Source: Bacteroidales bacterium UBA6431
GTDB taxonomy: Bacteria > Bacteroidota > Bacteroidia > Bacteroidales > UBA932
DNA: 64,000 nucleotides
Assembly (NCBI GenBank): GCA_002439095.1
Contig: DJOT01000004.1
Location: forward strand, 56,600-120,599
Direction: 5' to 3'
The notes under the pieces are model-generated. The model saw only the letters and a list, made by a program, of their open reading frames with translations. It was not told where the DNA came from and made no database searches. Of the stretch, positions 26,304 through 35,439 are shown one piece after another; within the stretch, counting starts at the first letter, position 1, and every line of letters begins with the position of its first letter. The position numbers and the translations under genes were made by a program.

Positions 26304-27176
26304 CTATTTCTTTCTCATGTAGGAGATGAACTTGGCCTCGCTGCCCAGTTCATCTTCTTTTATTGAGGCTGCGACTACTTCTGTGGAGATTTCAGACGCC
26401 GGCTTGGAAATTATGCGTACCATGTCGGCAGTCTTCTCGACGCTTTCGAACTTGCGCGGCTTGAACCACATGCCTCCGCCGAGAGGGGACGGGTCAGCTG
26501 AGACATCGGCCGGGTGGACTCCCCAGACTGCGATGTAGTTGCGGCCGTATTCTACGGTCTCTCCCTTGTGGTAGTTTACACCTGTGAGGAACTGGACTTT
26601 CTTGCCGTTCAGTTCCCGGCCTATGACTTTTGCTACGCGGCTGTTGTCTTTCATCTCGATGCGGATGAGGATGTCCACGGTCTCACCCTTGTACTCCACG
26701 CCGTATGCCACCATCTCTGCGAATGAGCCTCCACGGATCTGCCCGACCCTGGCTGTGCGGCCCTTTGTAGCCTTGAGCTTGACTTCCTGCGAGCCGTCCC
26801 AAAGAGCTATGCCTCCGAGTCCTACAGTGCGTCCCACCAGATACTCGTCGCAGCCGGCGCCTTCTTCAGACTGCTGCTTTACGGTAGGATACCAGAGGTA
26901 TTTGCGGAGCTCCATCTGCTTGCCGCTCTTGGAGTATACGTCGATGGCTCCGCTGTCATTGAAATAGATGCGCAGGGCGCAGTGTGAATTTTCAACCGCC
27001 GGCCCGTGGTGGCCTACGAAGTTGTACTGGACTGCCTGCTGAGAGACGATTTCGTTTACCTGGAGACTGTCTGCTCTCCAGAAGAGGCTGGTCGCGGTCT
27101 GGGCCTGGCTTTGTGCGCAGAAGAGAAGCGCGCTTGCGGCTGCTGTGGCCGCGATGAGTGTCGTGTGTCGTTTCAT
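26304..27176 (-). CDS. DUF4861 protein, probably pectin utilisation
   Basis: A 290-residue secreted protein (signal peptide about 1-25, ALLFCAQSQAQ) of the DUF4861 family: VGHHGPAVENSHCALRIYFN, KYLWYPTVKQQSEEGAGCDE, TVGLGGIALWDG and TKGRTARVGQIRGG are conserved stretches. Family members occur in pectin and rhamnogalacturonan loci in Bacteroidota, and the fold seems to be a galactose-mutarotase-like sandwich; its activity is not established to my knowledge. It converges on the GH97 gene with only 5 bp between stops and has its own promoter at 27197-27204. Confidence 0.82.
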   Translation of the reverse strand: MKRHTTLIAATAAASALLFCAQSQAQTATSLFWRADSLQVNEIVSQQAVQYNFVGHHGPAVENSHCALRIYFNDSGAIDVYSKSGKQMELRKYLWYPTVKQQSEEGAGCDEYLVGRTVGLGGIALWDGSQEVKLKATKGRTARVGQIRGGSFAEMVAYGVEYKGETVDILIRIEMKDNSRVAKVIGRELNGKKVQFLTGVNYHKGETVEYGRNYIAVWGVHPADVSADPSPLGGGMWFKPRKFESVEKTADMVRIISKPASEISTEVVAASIKEDELGSEAKFISYMRKK

Positions 27177-27196
27177 GATATGATTCTTGTGGTGTG

Positions 27197-27204
27197 CAAA
27201 TTTA
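27197..27204 (-). promoter_or_regulatory. -7 box of the DUF4861 gene
   Basis: The minus strand reads TAAATTTG, 20 nt before the ATG at 27176. The divergent M64 gene starts only 54 bp away and has a TATATTTA 6 nt before its ATG, a weaker box. Confidence 0.45.
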
Positions 27205-27230
27205 GTGTTTTTTGAGTATATTTACCGGAT

Positions 27231-28523
27231 ATGAAAAGGATTATTCTCATCTTGCCGTGCATCCTGCTCGCTTTCTGTATGGATGCCGCGACGTTTGCCG
27301 GAGGTCGTCTTGAGGACCGGACGCTGCGTCTTGACTACATTTTCTCCGGCACTGACAAGACCTGCGACATCGCTCTGGCGCATCTGAGGCGCCTGGACGG
27401 CTGGGCGGGACGCAGGGTGAATCTCGACACTCTGCCGCTCCGTGGCAATGGTCAGCTGACGATGACGGACAAGGCCACGGGAGACACCCTGTACCGCACG
27501 TCTTTTTCCACCCTCTTTCAGGAGTGGCAGGCCACGGAGGAGGCTACAAGGGTGCGTCGCAGTTTTGAAAATGTCTTCCTTGTCCCGATGCCTTCCGCGC
27601 CGGTGGAAATACATGTCCAACTTTTTGATTTCCATGACAATATTGTAGCTTCCATGTCCCATCCTGTGGAGCCGGACGATATTCTGATAAAGCCTGCCGG
27701 CGGATGGAAGTCAGGAGAGGGGGCGGCTGCCGGGGTGGACGGACAGTCCTGGAGGGTGCTGCACCATGGCGGCTCTCCGGTGGAGAAGATTGATGTGGTG
27801 ATCCTCGCCGAGGGGTACACGGCTCCCGAGATGGAGACTTTCTATAGTGATGCCCGTGCCGCCGTGGAGAGCCTTTTCGCGCACGAGCCTTTCGGGACGA
27901 TGAGGGATAACTTCAACATAGTGGCTGTCGGGACTCCGTCCGGGGAGAGCGGTGTGAGCGTCCCTCGCGAGGGAGTGTGGAAGGAGACTGCCGTGGGGTC
28001 GCATTTCGACACTTTCTATTCTGACCGCTACCTTACCACCCCTGAACTTTTCCGTATGCACGACGCCCTCTCGGATATCCCTTATGAGCACATCATAGTG
28101 CTCGCGAACACTGACACTTACGGCGGGGGAGGAATCTACAATTCATACACCTTGACCACGGCTCATCACAAGGCTTTCGCGCCGGTGGTGGTGCATGAGT
28201 TCGGACACAGCTTTGCCGGCCTTGCCGATGAATATGCATACGATGACCAGTTCATGGAGTATTACTATCCGGACACCGAGCCGTGGGAGCAGAACATCAC
28301 CACCAAGGCCGACTTCGCCTCCAAGTGGGAGGATATGCTGGGCCGGGACGGGGTCGGCCTGATAGAGGGTGCCGGATATCAGAGCAAGGGTGTCTGGCGG
28401 GCCTGCGAAGACTGCCGTATGCGCACCAATTCAGCTCCGGCATTCTGCCCTGTCTGCCGGCGTGCCATAGAGCGGCTTATTCTTTTCTATACCGGATCAG
28501 AGGCCCGGCAGGCTGTCAGATAA
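27231..28523 (+). CDS. M64-family metallopeptidase (IgA-peptidase-like)
   Basis: A 430-residue secreted zinc peptidase: signal peptide about 1-19, an M64 N-terminal beta domain (about 20-155, starting RLEDRTLRLDYIFSGTD), then the catalytic domain with DVVILAEGYTAPEM and the zinc motif HEFGHSFAGLADEY (HExxH with the third ligand downstream). The C-terminal MRTNSAPAFCPVCRRAIER is typical. The type member of the family cleaves IgA in Clostridium ramosum, but Bacteroidota homologues have untested targets. Its 3' end overlaps that of the convergent transporter gene by 8 bp. Confidence 0.88.
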   Translation: MKRIILILPCILLAFCMDAATFAGGRLEDRTLRLDYIFSGTDKTCDIALAHLRRLDGWAGRRVNLDTLPLRGNGQLTMTDKATGDTLYRTSFSTLFQEWQATEEATRVRRSFENVFLVPMPSAPVEIHVQLFDFHDNIVASMSHPVEPDDILIKPAGGWKSGEGAAAGVDGQSWRVLHHGGSPVEKIDVVILAEGYTAPEMETFYSDARAAVESLFAHEPFGTMRDNFNIVAVGTPSGESGVSVPREGVWKETAVGSHFDTFYSDRYLTTPELFRMHDALSDIPYEHIIVLANTDTYGGGGIYNSYTLTTAHHKAFAPVVVHEFGHSFAGLADEYAYDDQFMEYYYPDTEPWEQNITTKADFASKWEDMLGRDGVGLIEGAGYQSKGVWRACEDCRMRTNSAPAFCPVCRRAIERLILFYTGSEARQAVR

Positions 28524-30189
28524 GCATAAGCAGCTGGCCGGAGATCACCCTGAGGAACATCTCCACAGGATAGACAGTGGCGTAGGCCACTGACGGGCTG
28601 TCGTCATCCACGGTGCTCAAGGCATAGTTGAGGGCTATAGGATTTGCCATGGCCCCGCAGAGCATGCCCACGTTGGCTGCGTACGGTGTATGGCACCATT
28701 TTGATGCGATGAATCCCACAATCAGTACCGGGACTATGGCGAGGAAGACGCTGACCGCTATCCACAGCAGCCCCTCGGGCCGGAGGACAGTCGCGAAAAA
28801 TCCCGGGCCGGCGCTCAGTCCTAGGCCGGCAAGGTAGACCGTGAGGCCGAACTGCCTGAGCATCAGGTTGGCGCTGTGCGTGGTCCAGGTGGTGATGTGC
28901 AGCCGCGGGCCGAAGGCTCCCATCAGGATGCCGACGACGATCGGGCCGCCTGCGATTCCGAGCCTTATCGGCACGCTCATTCCCGGTATCGCAATCGGCA
29001 GGCTGCCCAGTATGAGCCCGAGCATCAGTCCGATGAAGATGAAGAGCAGGTTCGGGTTGCGCAGTTCCTTCTCCTGGTTGCCGAGCACTAGTGCGACTTC
29101 CGCTATTGCCCGCTCCTCGCCGACGATTGTGAGTTTGTCCCCGATCTGGAGTCTGAGGTCGCGTGACGGGAGGATGTCGATGCCGGCGCGGTTGACTCTG
29201 GTGATGTTGATGCGGTAGGTGTTGCGCAGGTGGAGGTCTCCGAGTTTGGCTCCGTTGATGTTGTCCCGTGTCACGAAGATATGGCGCGAGACGAGCATCC
29301 CGTCGAGGTGGTTCCAGTCAATGTCCTGCTGGTTCCAGTCTTTCACCACTTTTTCCCCGAATATCTGCTCGGCTGCTCCTGTCTCTTTCTCCTTTGTGAG
29401 CACCAGCACGTGTTCCCCCTCTTCGAGGACGGTGTCTCCGTCGGGCATTATCACCTGTCCGCGCTCCGTGCCGTCGTATTTCCAAACACGGGAGACGACC
29501 AGACGTATGCGGGTGTCCTTCATTATCTCCTTTATGGTCTTGCCGAATATGGCCGGGTTGCTCACCCTGAATTCGGTCACGAAGGCCGGCTTGTCATGGG
29601 CATCGGTCTTGGGGGCGCCTTTGTGGAAGAGGGCCTTGAGTATCACCATGCAAAGGATCACCCCTATCACCCCGAAAGGATAGCCCACGGCGCAGGCAGT
29701 GGCCATGGTGTTGGAGGTGGATGTGAGGGACGGGTCCATCTGGAGAAGGGTCTGCTGGGCGGCACCGAGCATAGGGGTGTTGGTGGCGGCTCCGGTGAGC
29801 AGTCCCGTGGCGACCGGCATGCCGATGCCTGTCAGCCGGCTTATCAGTACGGTCAGGAGCGTGCCGGACAGAAGCACGGCGAATGCGAGGATGTTGAGCC
29901 TGATGCCGCCTTTTTTGAGGGACGGGAAGAAGCTCGGGCCGACCTGGAGGCCGAGAGTGTAGACAAACAGCACCAGACCGAAGTTCTGTGCCAGGGCGAG
30001 CATCCGCGGGTCTATGCTCAGGCCGAAGTGACCGGCCAGGATGCCGGCGAAGAACACGAAAGTCACGCCGAGGCTGATGCCCTTGAATTGCAGCTTGTTG
30101 CACAGCAGCCCCACGACGCATATCAGCGAGAGTACGAGTATCGCCTGGGTGTAGGTCTGCTCAGTGAATATGTCGATTAACCAGTTCAT
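28516..30189 (-). CDS. AspT/YidE/YbjL-family putative transporter with TrkA-C domains
   Basis: A 557-residue membrane protein with two copies of the AspT/YidE membrane repeat. Each half has about five segments (LQVGPSFFPSL in the first half, SAGPGFFATVLRP in the second) around a central pair of TrkA-C (RCK-C) domains (about 200-360; VLEEGEHVLVLTKEKE, LQIGDKLTIVGEE). Members exchange amino acids such as aspartate and alanine or dicarboxylates; the substrate here is unknown. The start at 30189 (MNWLIDIFTEQTYTQAILVL) gives the normal N-terminus, while the longer in-frame start at 30390 would run through the divergent GH67 start. A minus-strand TACATTTG at 30216-30223 fits this start. Confidence 0.85.
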   Translation of the reverse strand: MNWLIDIFTEQTYTQAILVLSLICVVGLLCNKLQFKGISLGVTFVFFAGILAGHFGLSIDPRMLALAQNFGLVLFVYTLGLQVGPSFFPSLKKGGIRLNILAFAVLLSGTLLTVLISRLTGIGMPVATGLLTGAATNTPMLGAAQQTLLQMDPSLTSTSNTMATACAVGYPFGVIGVILCMVILKALFHKGAPKTDAHDKPAFVTEFRVSNPAIFGKTIKEIMKDTRIRLVVSRVWKYDGTERGQVIMPDGDTVLEEGEHVLVLTKEKETGAAEQIFGEKVVKDWNQQDIDWNHLDGMLVSRHIFVTRDNINGAKLGDLHLRNTYRINITRVNRAGIDILPSRDLRLQIGDKLTIVGEERAIAEVALVLGNQEKELRNPNLLFIFIGLMLGLILGSLPIAIPGMSVPIRLGIAGGPIVVGILMGAFGPRLHITTWTTHSANLMLRQFGLTVYLAGLGLSAGPGFFATVLRPEGLLWIAVSVFLAIVPVLIVGFIASKWCHTPYAANVGMLCGAMANPIALNYALSTVDDDSPSVAYATVYPVEMFLRVISGQLLMLI

Positions 30190-30215
30190 GCTGATTGCTG
30201 AAATGAAACTTGGGG

Positions 30216-30262
30216 CAAATGTAAGCAAAAACTTGCGCATTGTCCCTATTATTCGTAACTTG
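30216..30262. promoter_or_regulatory. Divergent promoters of the transporter and GH67 genes
   Basis: On the minus strand TACATTTG at 30216-30223 lies 27 nt before the transporter ATG. On the plus strand TTG (30233-30235), 20 nt, TAACTTG (30256-30262, one T short of consensus) lies 22 nt before the GH67 ATG. Confidence 0.45.
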
Positions 30263-30283
30263 TCCGGGCTAACTGAACACTGG

Positions 30284-32350
30284 ATGAAGCACCTTACTAA
30301 ACTTTCTGCGGCGGCCATGCTCCTGATGCTGGCGGCCTGCAATGCTCCTGCTCCGAGTACGCAGGACGGTTCTGAACTTTGGCTGGCCAATGGCCGCAGC
30401 TACGATGAAATCCTGGGCTCTGTCCGGACAGGCATGGACTCCACGCTCGGGAGGGAAGAATTCCATATATATGACAGGGACGGTGTGCGTCACATAGACG
30501 GCGGCTCGTCCGCGGCGATCATGTACGGGATCTACGCCCTTCAGCGCTCCGAGGTGACGGGCGAGGCCGGTCCCGGGATGGACATGCGGCAGAAGCCGTA
30601 CTATGACCTGCGCATACTCAACCATTGGGACAACCTTGACGACACCGTGGAGAGGGGATACGCGGGGCTGTCCATGTGGGAGTGGACTTCTCCGCAGATT
30701 CCGGTGGAGCGCATCCGCCATTACGGGGAGCTCTGCGCGTCCGTGGGCATCAACGGCTCCGTGCTCAACAACGTCAATTCCAATCCGTTGATACTGGATG
30801 CTGAGCATATCGCGCGGGTGGCACGGATAGCCGACATACTCCGGCAGTACGGCATACGGACATATCTTTCGATCAAATGGACTTCACCCATGAGCCTCGA
30901 CGGCCTGAAGTCGGCGGACCCGCTCGACCCGGCAGTGCGTGCGTGGTGGAAGGCCAAGGCGGATGAGATCTATTCTGTGATTCCTGATTTCGGGGGCTTT
31001 CTGGTGAAAGCCAATTCCGAGGGACAGGCGGGCCCTCAGGACTACGGGCGCACTCATGCCGACGGGGCCAACATGCTGGCGGAGGCGTTGAAGCCGCACG
31101 GAGGCATAGTCATGTGGAGGGCTTTCGTCTACAGCCCTACGAGTCCGGACAGGGCCAACCAGGCGGTGGAGGAGTTCATGCCGCTTGACGGCAAGTTCGC
31201 GGACAATGTGATAATCCAGATCAAGAACGGGCCGGTGGATTTCCAGCCTCGTGAGCCTTTCAGCCCGCTCTTCGGGAAAATGGAGAAGACAGCCATGATG
31301 GTGGAGTTCCAGATCACACAGGAGTATCTCGGCTTCTCCAACCACCTTGTATATCTGGCCCCTACGTTTGAGGAGTGCCTTGACAGCGATACTTATGCCG
31401 ATGGCCCGGGCTCTTCTGTGGCAAGGAGGGTGAGGGCTGTCGCCGGTGTGGCCAACACAGGGCAGGACCGGAATTTCTGCGGTTACATCTTCGCACAGGC
31501 CAACTGGTACGCTTTCGGACGTCTTGCCTGGGATCCGGAACTGAGTTCTGACAGTATAGCCGACGAGTGGGTGCGGCAGACTTTCAACTGCCCTTCCGGG
31601 ATGAGTGCCGGGGCGTTCTATGAGAAGTTCCTCTCTCCGGTCAAGGATATCATGATGAGCTCCCGCGAGACAGCCGTCGATTATTCGATGCCGCTTGGGC
31701 TGCATCATATCTTCGCCGGTTCCCACTATGGTCCGGGGCCTTGGGAGAAGAGCATACGTCCGGACTGGTCCTGCGTCTATTATCATAAGGCCGGGCCTGA
31801 CGGCGTGGGCTTCGCCAGGACACGCGCCGGGTCTGACAATGTTGACCAGTACAACGAGCCGCTCGCGTCCATGCTCAATTCTCTCGAGACATGCCCGGAG
31901 AAGCTCCTGCTGTGGTTTCATCATGTCCCGTGGGATTACACGATGTCCAGCGGCAAGACTCTTTGGGATGAACTCTGCCTGCACTACGACAGGGGCATCT
32001 CTTCTGTGGAGTCTTATCAGAAGATATGGAAGGGACTTGAGAAGTATGTCAGCCCGGCCATATTCGCAGAGGTCAGAGGGAAGCTTGATATCCAGAAAAA
32101 CGACGCCGAGTGGTGGCGGGACGCCTGCGTAGGGTATTTCCAGACTTTCTCGGGGATGCCGCTGCCGCGCGGAGTGAGGCCGCTGGGTGTGCCGGTGGAT
32201 TCGCTGAGGATAAAGAGCGTGCTCTCCGACCGCTACGGCCTGCCGATCCATGATGAGCAGAACCGTCCGGTGCTTGTGACTCCGGAGCGCCGTGCGCAGA
32301 TGGGTACCCTTCCGGGCCAGGACTCTTCCGTGCCGGACGCTGGTCAATAG
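30284..32350 (+). CDS. GH67 alpha-glucuronidase
   Basis: A 688-residue lipoprotein (MKHLTKLSAAAMLLMLAACN, Cys 19) that removes (4-O-methyl)-glucuronic acid from xylo-oligosaccharides. All three catalytic acids of the family are seen: Glu in VKANSEGQAGPQDYGR, Asp in KNGPVDFQPREPFSP and Glu in VEFQITQEYLGFSNH. The N-terminal domain (to about 140), TIM barrel and helical C-terminal domain (KLLLWFHHVPWDY, VGYFQTFSGMPLP) give a normal length of about 690. The start at 30284 was chosen for the lipobox and the promoter; an in-frame start at 30164 lies inside the divergent gene. It converges on the beta-helix gene with a 7-bp overlap. Confidence 0.95.
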   Translation: MKHLTKLSAAAMLLMLAACNAPAPSTQDGSELWLANGRSYDEILGSVRTGMDSTLGREEFHIYDRDGVRHIDGGSSAAIMYGIYALQRSEVTGEAGPGMDMRQKPYYDLRILNHWDNLDDTVERGYAGLSMWEWTSPQIPVERIRHYGELCASVGINGSVLNNVNSNPLILDAEHIARVARIADILRQYGIRTYLSIKWTSPMSLDGLKSADPLDPAVRAWWKAKADEIYSVIPDFGGFLVKANSEGQAGPQDYGRTHADGANMLAEALKPHGGIVMWRAFVYSPTSPDRANQAVEEFMPLDGKFADNVIIQIKNGPVDFQPREPFSPLFGKMEKTAMMVEFQITQEYLGFSNHLVYLAPTFEECLDSDTYADGPGSSVARRVRAVAGVANTGQDRNFCGYIFAQANWYAFGRLAWDPELSSDSIADEWVRQTFNCPSGMSAGAFYEKFLSPVKDIMMSSRETAVDYSMPLGLHHIFAGSHYGPGPWEKSIRPDWSCVYYHKAGPDGVGFARTRAGSDNVDQYNEPLASMLNSLETCPEKLLLWFHHVPWDYTMSSGKTLWDELCLHYDRGISSVESYQKIWKGLEKYVSPAIFAEVRGKLDIQKNDAEWWRDACVGYFQTFSGMPLPRGVRPLGVPVDSLRIKSVLSDRYGLPIHDEQNRPVLVTPERRAQMGTLPGQDSSVPDAGQ

Positions 32351-35300
32351 AGATAGGCCACGGCCTCTTCAGAAGGAGCCTTGAGTGTCAGAGATTTGCC
32401 ACCCTTGATCCTTGAGGCTTTTCCTATGGCCTGTCCGCTCGACGGGTCTATCCAGACGAGTCTGTAGCTTCTCTTGTCGCCGCTGAGGTCAAGCGTGACG
32501 CTGCCGCACAGGGTGTACGCCACGTAGCCGCAGCCTGTCTTTCCGGCAGAGCGGCAGTCTTCTGCCGGCGGCAGTGGTGACATCTGCGCTGTCTTGACGA
32601 AGAAGTCCTTGGCGGCAATCTCCTGCGGAATCTGGCATAGGGATGCACCTGCAAGGAAGGCCACCCATGCGGCACCCTTGTCCCGGCTGGCGTTGTAGAG
32701 GACGGCCTTGTCCGGATATTTTTCCCTATATTCTCTCACGGCTTTCCATACGCAGTCGCTGTCGGTGGTTCCTCCATCCATTACGCGCAGATATTGGCGC
32801 GGGGCGAGGCTTACACCACCCGGCGGCGCGTATATGCCGCCGTCCGTGCGATAATGCCATTGGCGTATGTCAATTACATCTACGGCATCCCGGTAGCGGG
32901 CATCTGATAATATCTCGTCCGTCACGTCCTTGGTGGCGCTGAGAACGACTTTGACATCCCTGCCCGTCTCGGCTTCCCAGTCCATTATTGTCTGAAGCCA
33001 GAATTTCGTGAAATCTGCCGGCCCCGTGTACTCAACCCCTATGTGATGCAGTACGTTGGAGCCGTTTTCCACGGCCTCGAGGCTCTTGCGTATGTACTTC
33101 CTGTGGTAGCTTACGAGCCTTTCGTTGCCGAGGTTGTAGAACTCTTCTGCCATGAATACGCGTTTGTCGCCCTGCATGTAGGTCGGTTCGCTGAATCCGA
33201 GTTTGTTGATGTTGTTGGCATCTCTCCACGGGTAGTCAACCCAGTGGGCGCCTTCCTCGATGATGTTGTGCTGGAGGTAATGCTCATGGACGAAGGCGAT
33301 GCCTGTCTGCTCCGCGATTCGGGAGAATGCGGAAAGACGGCTCCAATACCATTTGTTCCAGCGGTCGAGGTCGTAGCGGCTCAAGCGGTCGTTTGCCTCT
33401 CCCTCTCCGCTTCTTGCGAACGGCTGTTCGTAGAACGGTGCCCATACATCTGCATCCGCGCGCATCATGCGTCCGTGGTCATCGCGCCTGCGCTCATACC
33501 ATAGGGCCGGGAAATGCCAGAACGAGCCGTAACTGCCAAGGCCTGCCTTGAGGGTGTCAAGGTTGTCGGTGAGACCGCGGCCCTCACGTCCGGGGACAAA
33601 GCGGGTGAGGTGCATCCCTGCTGACTTGATGTCCGACGGGCGTGGGGTGCCGCGCCACAAGGCCGTGCGGGCGCTGCGTCCGGCGAGATAATGCCCGTCG
33701 GAGAGGATCAGTCCGCCTTCTATCGTGATGCGGTGAGACTCTGCCGCCTGCGGCTTGGACGTTTTGGTATCCGGCAGGCTGAGAGTGCCGGCGGCATCCG
33801 CTACAAGTGGGTAGCGGACACGCAGGGTGTCTATCCATCTGGCCGTTGTCCAGGCTGGTTCCTTGGAACGTTGGCTTTCCCGCCTTGCGAAGACGGCATC
33901 GGTCTTGGAAAAATCAGGGTTGAAATATATGATTTTGGCAAGTTCTCCGGACGGAACCGAACCTTTGCGTATGGCCATCTGGCTGAGGTAGAAGTGCCCG
34001 GGCCCGGTGAGTTTGTGTTGGGCGTGTGAACCGTTGCCGTAGGCTTGTCCGCGCGAGCCGTAGGCCCAGTTGCGGGTCTGGGGCGGGTTGCTGATGTGAA
34101 TCTGTGGGGCACGGCACATCCAGCACAGCGAGTTGGCGCTGCTCCAGCCGCCTCCCTGCAGGTCGAGTTCGAGGTTGGAGAACTTTATCGGCGCGTTTTC
34201 CACAGTGACCCTGTCGAAAAGTGTCCCGCATGACCATCCTCCCAGAGCTCCGCTGAACCCGTGGGAGTCAGCGGCATAGCATTGCACGAAAGCGTTTGGG
34301 CCGGCAGTGGTCTGCCCGACGCAGAAGTCGTGGTAACCCTGCTCACTGTAACAGCGGTTGAACAGTGTCTGCTCTCCGAAAGTTATGAATGCGAGGCGGC
34401 GGTATCCACCGATTTCCCCTACGGGATCAAGAGATTTGCACTCTTCTACAGTAATCCGTGATGCTCCGGCGAGCACCGATACTGCGGAACTGACGAAATG
34501 CCTGACATCCACTCGGCGTATCCACCCGTCTCTGGCATTGTCCACGGATATGGCGATCCATCTGTGGTCCTCGTCTTTCGGCCGTCCGGCTTCAAACTCC
34601 GACTCGATGCTGAGATTCTCCACCGCGAAATCCCGGATGATGTCAGGGCGGATGCAGTTCTGCACATATCCGCCTCCCCATTGCGCGTCAAAGGCCTGCG
34701 GCAGAGGGACATCCACAGTTATCCCGTCGGCATCGGCAGACACTACGGTCCTGTGGAAGTGAAGGTCGAAGTCTCCTGCTTTCCACGCCGGGACATTGTA
34801 GTCGGCGTGGAGTCCTATTTTGTCCGCCCCTATGGATTTGATCCACTCTTCCGTGGAGGGACGGGTGATGCGCACTGTCTGCCCGGCTTTCAGTCCATGC
34901 CCCTCGCCGAGAGGGATGCGGACGGAGTTTACCGGCAGGTAGCCGCAGGCCATCTGGCGCTGCGTCCCGAGGTACTCAGTGCCCTTGCCGCCTATGTTGA
35001 TGACCGGTTCACGGCTTATTCCGCAGCCTTTCAGGATGGTATTGTGCCCCTGGCCGCGGAGGACGATTCCGGAGGAGGATATCCGCAGGCTGCCTTCGAC
35101 ATTGTAGACGCCGTCGGTGAGCAGCACCACGGCCTTGAATCCATCGGGGCGCGCGGTCATTCCGCCCGCAAAATCCAAGGCCCTTTGTATCATGTCTGTA
35201 GCATCCCCTGTTGGGGCGATGAGCCTTATCACTGGGATGTCTGGATCGGCAAGAAGGTCAGGAAGCTCTTCGTCTCCCGCCATGTAGCCGCAGAAAGAGT

Positions 35301-35436
35301 AGTCCGGGATGCGGTCTCCGTTGGCGTACGGTGTTATGGTGATTGTGCTGTCTTTGACTGACAGCGGATCAGCCTCCTGGGCCTTGGCGGACAGGCCTAG
35401 CGCTAGCAGGCCTGTCATCATAAGTATGCGCCTCAT
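32344..35436 (-). CDS. Beta-helix protein with C-terminal glycosidase-like (DUF6298-like) region
   Basis: A 1030-residue secreted protein (signal peptide 1-19). Residues about 20-480 form a pectate-lyase-type right-handed beta-helix (GIVLRGQGHNTILKGCGISR, GWIRRVDVRHFVSSAVSVLA, GYHDFCVGQTTAGPNAFVQC). From about 560 on there is a Trp-rich region like a glycoside-hydrolase barrel: LDRWNKWYWSRLSAFSRIAE, FVHEHYLQHNIIEEGAHWVD and RQWHYRTDGGIYAPPGGVSL. The last 100 residues look like a small beta-sandwich. The DUF6298 match is from memory and moderate. It may cut a complex pectin, but no catalytic residue can be fixed. It lies 3 bp after the tricorn protease gene in a tight directon, an unexpected partner for a carbohydrate enzyme. 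Confidence 0.65.
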   Translation of the reverse strand: MRRILMMTGLLALGLSAKAQEADPLSVKDSTITITPYANGDRIPDYSFCGYMAGDEELPDLLADPDIPVIRLIAPTGDATDMIQRALDFAGGMTARPDGFKAVVLLTDGVYNVEGSLRISSSGIVLRGQGHNTILKGCGISREPVINIGGKGTEYLGTQRQMACGYLPVNSVRIPLGEGHGLKAGQTVRITRPSTEEWIKSIGADKIGLHADYNVPAWKAGDFDLHFHRTVVSADADGITVDVPLPQAFDAQWGGGYVQNCIRPDIIRDFAVENLSIESEFEAGRPKDEDHRWIAISVDNARDGWIRRVDVRHFVSSAVSVLAGASRITVEECKSLDPVGEIGGYRRLAFITFGEQTLFNRCYSEQGYHDFCVGQTTAGPNAFVQCYAADSHGFSGALGGWSCGTLFDRVTVENAPIKFSNLELDLQGGGWSSANSLCWMCRAPQIHISNPPQTRNWAYGSRGQAYGNGSHAQHKLTGPGHFYLSQMAIRKGSVPSGELAKIIYFNPDFSKTDAVFARRESQRSKEPAWTTARWIDTLRVRYPLVADAAGTLSLPDTKTSKPQAAESHRITIEGGLILSDGHYLAGRSARTALWRGTPRPSDIKSAGMHLTRFVPGREGRGLTDNLDTLKAGLGSYGSFWHFPALWYERRRDDHGRMMRADADVWAPFYEQPFARSGEGEANDRLSRYDLDRWNKWYWSRLSAFSRIAEQTGIAFVHEHYLQHNIIEEGAHWVDYPWRDANNINKLGFSEPTYMQGDKRVFMAEEFYNLGNERLVSYHRKYIRKSLEAVENGSNVLHHIGVEYTGPADFTKFWLQTIMDWEAETGRDVKVVLSATKDVTDEILSDARYRDAVDVIDIRQWHYRTDGGIYAPPGGVSLAPRQYLRVMDGGTTDSDCVWKAVREYREKYPDKAVLYNASRDKGAAWVAFLAGASLCQIPQEIAAKDFFVKTAQMSPLPPAEDCRSAGKTGCGYVAYTLCGSVTLDLSGDKRSYRLVWIDPSSGQAIGKASRIKGGKSLTLKAPSEEAVAYLY

Positions 35437-35439
35437 CGT

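Noticed and set aside
30884..32347. A long minus-strand frame (487 codons) inside GH67
   Set aside because: GH67 catalytic motifs are intact on the plus strand, and the antisense product is Arg/His-rich with no domain.
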